Assembly (NCBI GenBank): GCA_910585655.1
Contig: CAJUFW010000005.1
Coordinates: 1 to 20,509, forward strand
Source of the DNA: an uncultured Lachnospiraceae bacterium
GTDB taxonomy: Bacteria > Bacillota_A > Clostridia > Lachnospirales > Lachnospiraceae
DNA length: 20,509 bases
Direction of reading: 5' to 3'
The notes under the pieces were generated by a model. The model worked only from the letters and a program-made list of their open reading frames with translations. It did no database searches and had not been told where the DNA came from. This document shows, in pieces, positions 8,139 through 15,198 of the stretch (the stretch's first letter is position 1; every line of letters starts with the position of its first letter). The translations under genes were made by a program, and so were the position numbers.

Positions 8139-8393
8139 ATGATGTTAGAATATCGATATGACACGCAGTTATTGATTGAGGGAACCGGGTTGGACGAGGA
8201 TGTGATCAGCGATTATTTCCATGTAAATTTTCAGGGAGATTGTCTGCTGGCAGTAGGAGATGAGGATTTGATTAAGATTCATTATCATACGAACGAGCCG
8301 TGGAAGGTGTTAGAGTACTGTGCTTCCCTAGGGGAAATTTATGATATTGTAGTGGAGGATATGGAACGCCAGTCTAGGGGATTACAGGGATAA
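8139..8393 (+). CDS. Stand-alone FakA/Dak C-terminal-like domain protein
   Basis: 84 residues. It reads like the C-terminal part of the FakA (DAK2/DegV-partner) fatty acid kinase: the segment GDCLLAVGDEDLIKIHYHTN followed by PWKVLEYCASLGEIYDI and a final VEDMERQ matches the family pattern GDSLxVVGDxxLxKVHxHTN, PGxxLEYALxxGEL, IENMREQ (recalled by eye). The N-terminal nucleotide-binding DAK2 domain is absent, so it cannot be a kinase alone. Start 8139 or 8142 (two ATG in a row) after AAAGGAG. Either a genuine small domain protein or a remnant; the clean start and ribosome site favour the former. Role unknown. Confidence 0.65.
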   Translation: MMLEYRYDTQLLIEGTGLDEDVISDYFHVNFQGDCLLAVGDEDLIKIHYHTNEPWKVLEYCASLGEIYDIVVEDMERQSRGLQG

Positions 8394-8458
8394 GAGGAAT
8401 ATACAAAAAGAATGAAGTGGTCCTATGAGTACATTAGATAGAATATGACTCCTGCCGA

Positions 8459-8513
8459 TTCACATTTTCAGGAAATCTGCCGATAAATAATTATAAGTAG
8501 ATGGGAATGTGAA
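8459..8513 (+). repeat. Inverted repeat upstream of the charged-protein gene
   Basis: TTCACATT (8459-8466) and AATGTGAA (8506-8513) are perfect 8-bp arms 39 bases apart in the 147-base spacer before 8541. The TTCACA/TGTGAA cores resemble the half-sites ahead of hydC. No convincing promoter was found between them. May be chance. Confidence 0.3.
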
Positions 8514-8540
8514 AAGATTCGGGCAAAAGGGGTGACAAGT

Positions 8541-9509
8541 ATGATAGGGACAAGTACCAATACAAGCACACGGACGGCTGCTAATACAGGAAGCGGGACG
8601 CGGATGGGAGTGAGCGGACGCACGGTGTCCGTAACTCGTTTTGGGAATAAAGAGCGTCGGGTGATACAATTAAAAAATCCGGACGGAACATCGGCGGGGA
8701 CAATCAGCGTTACAAGGACAATAAAAGCGGCGCAAAAAAAGAAAAAGAAGGTCGGATATAATTTCAAACAGATTTCTGCGCAGATTTTACGTTCAAGGAC
8801 GTCCGTAGGGGCAGGAAAGGCTGCTTTAAAAGCGCGCAGCGTAAAGGCGATGTTAGCGAGAAAGCTTCTTAGTGAGGAGTATGATAAATCAGAACTGCGT
8901 GCAGCGATTATCCATGCGGCGAAAATGGAGCGGGTTGCCAAGAAACGTAAAAAGCATATGGAGGAAGAGGAACGGGCTGCCCAGACAGGGGTCTATATGG
9001 AGCAGTGGGAGAACTACGAGGAAGAGGACTGGATGGCAGGTTTTGAAGATTTGAGCAGCGAATCGACGGGATTGAGCCAGGAAGAGTTAGAAGCCCTGAT
9101 GCGGGAACTCGAAGCGATGATGGCAGAAGCAATGCAGGATATGGCGGAGATCGAAGGACTGGGAGAGCTGACCGAGGAACTTACCGCATCGGTACAGGTC
9201 AATATATCCCCGGAGGATTTGGAGCGTTTGAAGAAAAAACATCGGATGGATGAAATGCGGGAGATTGCAGATGCCGATATGAAATATTTAAAAGCGATGT
9301 TTCAGAAGTTAGAGCAGGAGCGGCGTTCGGCAGGCAGTAGTCTTCCGGGCAGTTCCGGTGGTTCCGATCAGTCCGGCGGCTCGACGGTGATCCGCGGGAA
9401 CAGTGGAATGGGTGGGATGACGCATCAAATGGCGATTGCACAGTCTACGATGCAGGCTATGAATACTCCGACGATGGCGGAGGGCGCTAACATAGATGTC
9501 TCGTTATAG
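8541..9509 (+). CDS. Unrecognised charged protein with coiled-coil-like middle
   Basis: 322 residues from ATG 8541; an in-frame GTG at 8532 overlaps the AAGGGGTG ribosome site, so 8541 is preferred. Composition changes along the chain: residues 1-25 are Thr/Ser/Asn/Gly-rich, then a strongly basic part with a Lys run (KKKKKK near 65), a basic helix (RVAKKRKKHMEEEE), an acidic Met/Glu-rich stretch likely to form coiled coil (about 175-215), and a flexible Gly/Ser tail with Met/Gln. No signal peptide or membrane helix. No known domain recognised. Possibly structural or nucleic-acid/membrane-associated, but this is not shown. It ends shortly before a hairpin that should terminate transcription. 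Confidence 0.7.
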   Translation: MIGTSTNTSTRTAANTGSGTRMGVSGRTVSVTRFGNKERRVIQLKNPDGTSAGTISVTRTIKAAQKKKKKVGYNFKQISAQILRSRTSVGAGKAALKARSVKAMLARKLLSEEYDKSELRAAIIHAAKMERVAKKRKKHMEEEERAAQTGVYMEQWENYEEEDWMAGFEDLSSESTGLSQEELEALMRELEAMMAEAMQDMAEIEGLGELTEELTASVQVNISPEDLERLKKKHRMDEMREIADADMKYLKAMFQKLEQERRSAGSSLPGSSGGSDQSGGSTVIRGNSGMGGMTHQMAIAQSTMQAMNTPTMAEGANIDVSL

Positions 9510-9563
9510 AAAAACGGTGTGTGGGCAAATGCAGTTTTGCTATTTCTAGGATAAGGAAATGAA

Positions 9564-9613
9564 AAAAGAGAAGGAAGCTGTAAAAATTTGTATTTTTGGC
9601 GACCTTCTCTTTT
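9564..9613. terminator. Hairpin terminator before the sensory cluster
   Basis: Outer stem AAAAGAGAAGG (9564-9574) with CCTTCTCTTTT (9603-9613), plus an inner stem AAAAAT (9582-9587) with ATTTTT (9592-9597). The A-run and T-run lie within the outer stem, so it can work in both directions. It separates the charged-protein gene from the promoter at 9616. Confidence 0.6.
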
Positions 9614-9615
9614 GC

Positions 9616-9644
9616 TTGAAAAAAAATGCCGTAAATGCTACAAT
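9616..9644 (+). promoter_or_regulatory. Promoter of the hydrogen-sensing type cluster
   Basis: TTGAAA (9616-9621), 17-base spacer, TACAAT (9639-9644) with an extended TGC just before it. The start of transcription is expected near 9651, leaving a leader of about 85 bases before the first gene. Confidence 0.65.
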
Positions 9645-9685
9645 AACAATATCTATGGTAGAAATAGTACTAATAAAAAACTGAT

Positions 9686-9720
9686 GCGCGGGAGAGCTGT
9701 TTTGAGCTTCTTTGCCGCGC
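9686..9720 (+). promoter_or_regulatory. Leader hairpin next to the first ribosome site
   Basis: In the transcribed leader, GCGCGG (9686-9691) pairs with CCGCGC (9715-9720), and AGCT (9695-9698) with AGCT (9705-9708) inside it. The stem ends directly before the AGGAATGGAGAG ribosome-site region of the first gene. No U-tract, so it is not a terminator. It could protect the 5' end or affect translation; no known riboswitch fold recognised. Confidence 0.4.
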
Positions 9721-9735
9721 AGGAATGGAGAGCTT

Positions 9736-10098
9736 ATGACAATACGAGAAATCAAGGAAGCATTAGGAGCGCGGGTCGTATATGGCGAGGATTTTTTAGA
9801 CCGGGAGGTACATACAGCCTGTGGCTCCGACATGATGAGCGATGTGTTGGCGTTTGTAAAGGATCAGGCGGTTTTGATGACAGGACTGTGCAATTCTCAG
9901 GTGATCCGGACAGCGGAGATGATGGACATTATCTGTATTGTATTTGTACGTGACAAACGCCCGGACGAGACGATGATTGAGTTGGCAAAGGAACGTGAGA
10001 TTGCGATTTTGGCAACAGGACACCGGATGTTTGGTGCCTGTGGTATCTTGTATGAAAAAGGGCTGCGGGGAGGTTCCGACTATGAGCGATACCATTGA
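9736..10098 (+). CDS. DRTGG-domain protein 1
   Basis: 120 residues, resembling the DRTGG domain (PF07085) found in the N-terminal part of some phosphotransacetylases and beside CBS domains. Supporting segments: MTIREIKEALGARVVYG at the start, DMMSDVLAFVKDQAVLMTG in the middle and the end pattern ETMIELAKEREIAILAT. It lacks catalytic partner domains, so it is probably a ligand-binding or protein-interaction module. ATG 9736 is chosen because GGAGAG lies just upstream; the earlier ATG-like start at 9712 has no ribosome site. First gene of the cluster. Its last 17 bases overlap the next gene. A second DRTGG gene occurs at 11874 in the same cluster. Confidence 0.82.
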   Translation: MTIREIKEALGARVVYGEDFLDREVHTACGSDMMSDVLAFVKDQAVLMTGLCNSQVIRTAEMMDIICIVFVRDKRPDETMIELAKEREIAILATGHRMFGACGILYEKGLRGGSDYERYH

Positions 10099-10510
10099 AT
10101 TAAAATACGAAGTGTCTACAGAGGACTTTACGCGGGCAGGAGAGGCTTCTAGTGACGTAAAGAAAAAGCTGCGTCAGATGGGCGTGCCGCCGGAGGCGAT
10201 CCGAAAGGTTGCGATTGCGATGTACGAGGGAGAAATCAATATGGTAATTCATGCCAACGGCGGAACGATTACAGTATTGATTGATTCGGAGTGTATCGAC
10301 ATGACGCTTCAGGATCGGGGACCGGGTATTCCGGATATCGAAAAGGCGATGCAGGCAGGGTATTCGACTGCACCGGACAATGTAAGAAATCTTGGTTTTG
10401 GGGCAGGGATGGGACTGCCGAATATGAAAAAGTATTCTGACGAGATGAAGGTAGAAACGGAGCTTGGTGTTGGTACAAAAGTCAATATGAAGGTTTACAT
10501 TCCAGAGTAA
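10082..10510 (+). CDS. RsbW/SpoIIAB-like ATP-binding protein
   Basis: 142 residues, anti-sigma-factor type GHKL ATPase. Motifs: N box YEGEINMVIHA (Glu and Asn for Mg-ATP), G1 box DRGPGIPDI, G2 box GFGAGMGLPNMKKY, and GVGTKVNMKVY at the end. Family members act as Ser kinases on STAS antagonists or bind sigma factors. The ATG at 10082 follows GGGGAGG and overlaps the DRTGG gene by 17 bases, so translation is coupled. With the PP2C phosphatase at 15199 it provides both halves of a phosphorylation switch, but no STAS protein is encoded in the window. Target unknown. Confidence 0.88.
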   Translation: MSDTIELKYEVSTEDFTRAGEASSDVKKKLRQMGVPPEAIRKVAIAMYEGEINMVIHANGGTITVLIDSECIDMTLQDRGPGIPDIEKAMQAGYSTAPDNVRNLGFGAGMGLPNMKKYSDEMKVETELGVGTKVNMKVYIPE

Positions 10511-10567
10511 ATTTAGAATATTTGGAACAGGCATCCAAAAGAGAATGAAAAAATGGAGGTGCGGGGC

Positions 10568-11854
10568 ATGGGCAAATTTGAAAATTCAGTTCATTTAGAT
10601 CCGGATAAATGCAAGGGGTGCATCAACTGCATCAAGCGATGTCCGACCGGCGCTATCCGGGTGCGGGGTGGGAAAGCGCTTATCACCAAGCAATTTTGTA
10701 TTGACTGCGGTGAGTGCATCCGTATTTGCCCGCATCATGCAAAACAGGCTACCTATGATCCGTTGTCAGCAATCAAGGAATTTGATTATACGATAGCACT
10801 GCCGGCACCATCGCTTTATGGGCAATTTAATAACTTAGAAGACAGCAATATTGTCCTTACAGCATTAAAAAGGATGGGATTTGATGAAGTGTTTGAGGTC
10901 GGTGCGGCTGCAGAGATTGTATCAAAGGTAAGCCGGAGCTATGCCGAGACGCACCAGGAGCAGTGGCCGTTGATCAGTACCGCCTGCCCTTCTGTAGTAA
11001 AGCTGATTCGGGTAAGATTCCCAAATTTGATTGAACATTTGCTGCCGATTCAGGCTCCGGTAGAACTGGCGGCGGCTATAGCACGGGATAAGGCTCTAAA
11101 AGAAACAGGGTTGCCCTCAGAGAAAATAGGTATCTTTTTTATTTCTCCATGTCCGGCAAAAGTATCGGCATGCAAGCATCCGATTGGCATTGAAAAGTGT
11201 GAGGTAGACGGGGTTCTGGCGATGCGTGAGGTCTATCCGAAGCTTCTTCCGTATATGAAAGAGGTGGCGGCTGCGCCGGAGGAGCTGGCGACGTCCGGCA
11301 AGATTGGAGTCGGCTGGGGCAGCAGCGGCGGAGAGGCAGGAGGGCTTTTGACAGACAGCTATTTGGCGGCTGACGGGATTGAAAATGTCCTGCGGGTGTT
11401 GGAGGATCTGGAGGATCAGAAGTTTGAAAATCTGGAATTTATCGAGCTGAACGCCTGCAACGGCGGCTGCGTAGGCGGCGTCCTGACGGTGGAAAATCCG
11501 TATGTGGCTAAGGTCAAGTTAAAAAAGCTTCGTAAATATCTGCCGGTGGCAGGAATGCACGTCGAGGTGTCCAGAGAAGGAATGCAGCAGGTGGAATGGA
11601 CGAAAGAGGTAAACTACGAACCTGTCTTTAAACTGGGCAACAGCATGAAGGAAAGCATTCAGATGATGGCACAGGTTGAGAAGCTGACGAAGAAATTTCC
11701 GGGAATCGACTGCGGCTCCTGCGGGGCTCCAAGCTGTCAGGCTTTGGCAGAGGATATCGTCAGGGGGATTGCAAAAGAAAGCGATTGTATTCATATTTTA
11801 CGAGAGTATATACATAAGCTTTCTGGGGAGATTTCCATGTTGGACAGGGAGTAG
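10568..11854 (+). CDS. Hydrogenase-like iron-sulfur protein, sensory type (group C/D-like)
   Basis: 428 residues. N-terminal ferredoxin part with CKGCINCIKRCP and CIDCGECIRICP, then an [FeFe]-hydrogenase H-cluster domain with diverged loops: STACPS (near residue 137), SPCPAK (near 193), ELNACNGGCVGG (near 295), and a C-terminal [4Fe-4S] segment DCGSCGAPSC (near 381). All four places for the H-cluster cysteines can be filled, but Ala replaces the first Cys of the usual CC pair, which in catalytic enzymes is the proton-transfer Cys. This change is known in putative sensory hydrogenases. The ATG at 10568 is preferred over 10553 because GGAGGTG lies in front of it. It has no PAS domain, unlike the HydS-type protein downstream. 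Confidence 0.85.
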   Translation: MGKFENSVHLDPDKCKGCINCIKRCPTGAIRVRGGKALITKQFCIDCGECIRICPHHAKQATYDPLSAIKEFDYTIALPAPSLYGQFNNLEDSNIVLTALKRMGFDEVFEVGAAAEIVSKVSRSYAETHQEQWPLISTACPSVVKLIRVRFPNLIEHLLPIQAPVELAAAIARDKALKETGLPSEKIGIFFISPCPAKVSACKHPIGIEKCEVDGVLAMREVYPKLLPYMKEVAAAPEELATSGKIGVGWGSSGGEAGGLLTDSYLAADGIENVLRVLEDLEDQKFENLEFIELNACNGGCVGGVLTVENPYVAKVKLKKLRKYLPVAGMHVEVSREGMQQVEWTKEVNYEPVFKLGNSMKESIQMMAQVEKLTKKFPGIDCGSCGAPSCQALAEDIVRGIAKESDCIHILREYIHKLSGEISMLDRE

Positions 11855-11873
11855 GAGAAAAGGGAGGTTGAGT

Positions 11874-12260
11874 ATGACCATAGGAGAACTGCAGAAGCTA
11901 AATATTTTAGAAGTAGTCAACGCCGGCGAAGAGCCGGATCGGGAGCTAAAGAGCGTATTTTGCTGTGATCTGCTGAGCGTGGCGATGGGCAGAGGGCAGG
12001 AGGACGCCGTATGGGTGACGGTGATGGGGAATATCAATACCCTGGCAGTAATGAGTCTGACGGATATGGCTTGTATTGTGCTGGCGGAAGGCGCGTTAAT
12101 GGATGAGGCGGGAATGACAAAAGCCAGACAGCAGGGCATTCCTATCTTCCGCACCGAAAATCCGATTTTTGAAACGGCGTTGCAGCTATATCGCTGGATC
12201 AAAGAAGATGCCGGAGCGATCGGCGCAGAGGGGACAGGACGCCATGAGGCTTTCATATGA
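11874..12260 (+). CDS. DRTGG-domain protein 2
   Basis: 128 residues, same general plan as the protein at 9736: MTIGELQKLNILEVVNAG, then CCDLLSVAMGRGQEDAVWVT, then ARQQGIPIFRT. The two differ clearly in sequence, so this is an old duplication or two separate recruitments. Start at 11874 follows GGGAGG; the frame is open further upstream but overlaps the previous gene. Its end overlaps the PHP gene by 17 bases, the same overlap as DRTGG protein 1 has with its ATPase. Probably a ligand-sensing or interaction module for the pathway; role not shown. Confidence 0.78.
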   Translation: MTIGELQKLNILEVVNAGEEPDRELKSVFCCDLLSVAMGRGQEDAVWVTVMGNINTLAVMSLTDMACIVLAEGALMDEAGMTKARQQGIPIFRTENPIFETALQLYRWIKEDAGAIGAEGTGRHEAFI

Positions 12261-12969
12261 TTTGCACTTGCATTCCTGCCTGTCACCTTGTGGGGACGAG
12301 GATATGACGCCTGGAAATATCGTGGGAATGGCAGCGATAAAGGGACTGGATGTGATAGCGGTAACGGATCATAATTCCTGCCAAAACTGTGAGGCGGCGC
12401 TTGCGATCGGAGAGCAATACGGAGTTTTGGTGATTCCCGGAATGGAGCTGACAACGATGGAGGAAATCCACGTTGTCTGCCTGTTTCCAAAGTTAAACCA
12501 AGCGCTGGAGTTTGACCGTTATGTGTATGAAAAACTGCAGAAAATCCCTAATAAAGCAGAGATTTTCGGTCATCAGTACCGACGGGATGCCGAGGATCGG
12601 ATCAGCGGAGAGGAAGAATATTTGTTGATCAATGCGACGGATATCAGCTTTGAGGAGGTTTATGCCATAGTAGAGCGCTATGGCGGGGTAATGATACCGG
12701 CGCACATTGATAAAACGGCAAACAGCCTGATTGCCAATCTAGGTTACATTCCGCCGGACAGCCAGTTTGTTTGCGCGGAAGTTAAAAATCTGGAAAAGCT
12801 GCCGGAATTAGAGGAGAGATTTCCTTATTTAAAGGGCTGCCGGGTGATTACGGATTCCGACGCCCATTATTTAGAGCATATCCATGAGCCGGTGAACTGG
12901 CTGGAAGCAGAGGAAAAAACGGCGGAGGCGGTCTTGCAGGCATTGACAGAAAAGAGGTCGAAAGGTTAG
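12244..12969 (+). CDS. PHP-domain metal-dependent phosphoesterase
   Basis: 241 residues, PHP superfamily (as in histidinol phosphatase, polymerase III and the YciV/TrpH proteins). Metal-binding motifs are present in order: DLHLHS (residues 6-11), TDHN (about 40), PGMEL (about 64), a His in MIPAHID, and TDSDAH near 205. All typical ligands appear kept, so it should be an active cytoplasmic phosphoesterase. Substrate not known; candidates include nucleotides, RNA ends or small phosphates. The start at 12244 overlaps the DRTGG stop and lies within it. It is the last gene before a 197-base gap that holds an internal promoter and Rex-like site. Confidence 0.88.
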   Translation: MRLSYDLHLHSCLSPCGDEDMTPGNIVGMAAIKGLDVIAVTDHNSCQNCEAALAIGEQYGVLVIPGMELTTMEEIHVVCLFPKLNQALEFDRYVYEKLQKIPNKAEIFGHQYRRDAEDRISGEEEYLLINATDISFEEVYAIVERYGGVMIPAHIDKTANSLIANLGYIPPDSQFVCAEVKNLEKLPELEERFPYLKGCRVITDSDAHYLEHIHEPVNWLEAEEKTAEAVLQALTEKRSKG

Positions 12970-13013
12970 GCAGTTTGTACGGCGAAAAATACAGAAAAAT
13001 GTCGTCTGGTAAG

Positions 13014-13042
13014 TAGACAGAAAAGCCAGAATATGATAGGAT
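13014..13042 (+). promoter_or_regulatory. Weak internal promoter before the ferredoxin gene
   Basis: TAGACA (13014-13019), 17-base spacer, TAGGAT (13037-13042) with an extended TGA before it. A moderate match only. It would start transcription near 13049, immediately ahead of the Rex-like operator, giving separate control of the ferredoxin, hydS, phosphatase and hydrogenase genes. Confidence 0.4.
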
Positions 13043-13052
13043 AAAGGAAAAG

Positions 13053-13070
13053 TTGTTAAAAATTAAACAA
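13053..13070 (+). promoter_or_regulatory. Rex-type redox operator
   Basis: TTGTTAAAAATTAAACAA matches the clostridial Rex consensus TTGTTAANNNNTTAACAA (recalled) in all but one fixed base. Rex is a repressor that leaves DNA when NADH/NAD+ rises and commonly controls fermentation and hydrogenase genes. The site lies just downstream of the proposed internal promoter, a good place for repression. Confidence 0.65.
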
Positions 13071-13166
13071 ACTTCTCTAAAAAATGCAAATAAAACCTGC
13101 AAAGGGAATATACAGGAAAAAACAGAAAATGACAAGCAGCAAGAGGCTGCAGAATGGAGGAATATC

Positions 13167-13409
13167 ATGGTTATCACAATTTGTATCGGAAGCTCCTGCC
13201 ATTTGAAGGGCTCCAGGGATATTATTGCCAAGCTGGAGGAGCTGGTAGCGGCGCATCAGCTAGGGGACAAGGTAGAGCTGTCCGGTTCTTTCTGTATGGG
13301 GGAATGTGTCAAGGGTGTCTGCGTGAAATTAGACGGAGAGCTGTTTTCTCTGTCGCCGGACACTGCCGAAGCTTTTTTTGAGAATGAAGTGCTAAAGCGC
13401 ATTGCCTAA
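13167..13409 (+). CDS. Small thioredoxin-like [2Fe-2S] ferredoxin
   Basis: 80 residues, a short NuoE-like ferredoxin. Cluster ligands are visible as CIGSSC (C-x4-C) near the start and CMGECVKGVC further on (C-x3-C and an extra Cys). The ATG at 13167 has GGAGG six bases upstream; the frame is open upstream but that part is not coding-like and holds the Rex site. It lies 13 bases before hydS, so it is likely the electron carrier for the sensory hydrogenase or for the downstream enzyme (inference). Confidence 0.88.
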   Translation: MVITICIGSSCHLKGSRDIIAKLEELVAAHQLGDKVELSGSFCMGECVKGVCVKLDGELFSLSPDTAEAFFENEVLKRIA

Positions 13410-13422
13410 AAACAGGTAAAGG

Positions 13423-15183
13423 ATGGATGAAAGAATGAATGTAATTGATTTTAAGGAAGCAAAATGTAAAAACTGTTATAAGTGCATTCGAGCCTGCGAG
13501 GTAAAGGCGATCACAGTAAAAAACGAACAGGCACAGATTTTGAATGATAAGTGTATCCTTTGTGGGCATTGTATGGAGGTTTGCCCGCAAAATGCCAAGA
13601 CCTTCAGCAGCGATTTGGAGATGGTCAAGGGATTTTTGGCACAGGGGATTCCGACGATTATTTCACTCGCTCCTTCGTATCTGGGTATTTTAAAGTTCCA
13701 AAAACCGGGACAGGTTGTAGCCGGGCTGAAAAAGCTGGGCTTTTCTCAAGTGCGGGAGACGGCAGAAGGAGCGGTTTACGTGACGGAGGAATACCATCGT
13801 CTGCTGCAGGAAGGAACGATGGAAAATATTATTACGACCTGCTGCCCAAGCGCCAATGATTTGATTGAGATTTATTATCCGGAATTGGTAAAGTACATGG
13901 CTCCGGTAGTTTCTCCGATGATCGCCCATGGAAAGGTGATCAAAAACCTGTTTGGCAATCAGGTAAAAGTAGTCTTTTTAGGACCTTGCCTGGCGAAAAA
14001 GAGAGAGGCGTTAAACGATGCGCGGACGGCTGGTTACATAGATGCTGTTTTGCATTTCTTTGAATTTGAAGATTGGCTCAAAGCAGAGGGAATCGAACTG
14101 TCCGAGCTTCCGGAGGAACCGTTTGACAATCCAAATCCGGAGGTCAATCGTCTGTATCCGGTCAGCAGCGGCGTTCTGTCGTCTGTGGTAGCGGACGGTA
14201 AAGAAGATTCGTATCGGAAGTTTTACGTGCATGGAATGAAGAATGCGACAGATCTGTTAGACAGTATGAGCCGTGGAGATATTAAGGGCAGTTTTATCGA
14301 GCTGAATATCTGCAACGGCGGCTGTATCAAAGGACCTGCCGTAGACCGCGAGTCGATTTCACGCTTTAAGGTAAAGCTGGATATGGAGGAACAGATTGCC
14401 AAAGTTCCGCCGAAAAAGGAGGAGTTTATACCACCGAAGGCTGCTACAGAAGAGCTGTCTTTTGCCAAAGCCTTCCATGATCGTTCTTCAAAGGACAGAG
14501 TACCGACCGAGGAGGAAATCCGGGTGATTTTGCGTAAAATCGGCAAGACCGAGCCAGAACATGAGTTAAATTGCGGCGCCTGTGGTTATTCTACCTGTCG
14601 GGAAAAAGCGGTTGCCGTATTCCAGAAAAAGGCGGAACTGTATATGTGTATTCCGTATATGCACGACCGGGCGGAATCTATGTCGAACTTTGTCCTTGAT
14701 ACTACGCCGAATATCATTATGGTAGTCGATCCGGATATGAAGATCATCGAATTTAACCATGCTGCCAGAAAACAGTTCCATCTGACCTATGCGGAGGCAC
14801 TGGATAAATATTTATTTGAGCTGATTGATCACAGTGATTTTGAGGAAGTCATGAGGACAAAGCAAAATATTCTGGGCAAAAAAGTCCGCTATGACGATTT
14901 GGGGATTACGACTTCCCAGGATATTGTCTATATGAAAAATCAGGATGCCGTATTGGGCATTTTCCAGGATATTACAAAGGAAGAGGAGGCTGAAAAGCAG
15001 TCTTATCAGCTTAAAGTAGAGACGATTGAAATGGCGCAGGCAGTTATTGACAAGCAAATGACAGTAGCACAGGAGATTGCAGGGCTGCTTGGCGAGACAA
15101 CAGCAGAAACGAAAGTAACGTTGACAAAGCTCCGGGATATGATTCTGGGAGAAGAAACGGATATCCAGGAAGGCATCGGTTAA
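13423..15183 (+). CDS. hydS: PAS-bearing sensory [FeFe] hydrogenase (HydS type)
   Basis: 586 residues. Order: two [4Fe-4S] motifs (CKNCYKCIRAC, CILCGHCMEVCP); H-cluster domain with TTCCPS (near 138), GPCLAKK (near 186) and ELNICNGGCIKG (near 297); a [4Fe-4S] segment NCGACGYSTC (near 385); a PAS domain (about 419-520); and a helical tail. This is the group C putative sensory plan: the hydrogenase part senses H2 and the PAS passes the signal on. The tail lacks kinase or GGDEF output, so the partner should be separate, and the PP2C gene begins 15 bases later. The start could be 13423 or 13435. Unlike the related protein at 10568, it keeps the CC pair. Confidence 0.9.
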   Translation: MDERMNVIDFKEAKCKNCYKCIRACEVKAITVKNEQAQILNDKCILCGHCMEVCPQNAKTFSSDLEMVKGFLAQGIPTIISLAPSYLGILKFQKPGQVVAGLKKLGFSQVRETAEGAVYVTEEYHRLLQEGTMENIITTCCPSANDLIEIYYPELVKYMAPVVSPMIAHGKVIKNLFGNQVKVVFLGPCLAKKREALNDARTAGYIDAVLHFFEFEDWLKAEGIELSELPEEPFDNPNPEVNRLYPVSSGVLSSVVADGKEDSYRKFYVHGMKNATDLLDSMSRGDIKGSFIELNICNGGCIKGPAVDRESISRFKVKLDMEEQIAKVPPKKEEFIPPKAATEELSFAKAFHDRSSKDRVPTEEEIRVILRKIGKTEPEHELNCGACGYSTCREKAVAVFQKKAELYMCIPYMHDRAESMSNFVLDTTPNIIMVVDPDMKIIEFNHAARKQFHLTYAEALDKYLFELIDHSDFEEVMRTKQNILGKKVRYDDLGITTSQDIVYMKNQDAVLGIFQDITKEEEAEKQSYQLKVETIEMAQAVIDKQMTVAQEIAGLLGETTAETKVTLTKLRDMILGEETDIQEGIG

Positions 15184-15198
15184 AGGAGGGGAAGGCGA

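Noticed and set aside
11798..12490. 230-codon minus-strand frame
   Set aside because: Entirely antisense to the DRTGG 2 and PHP genes; low-complexity Pro/Ser translation without a ribosome site.
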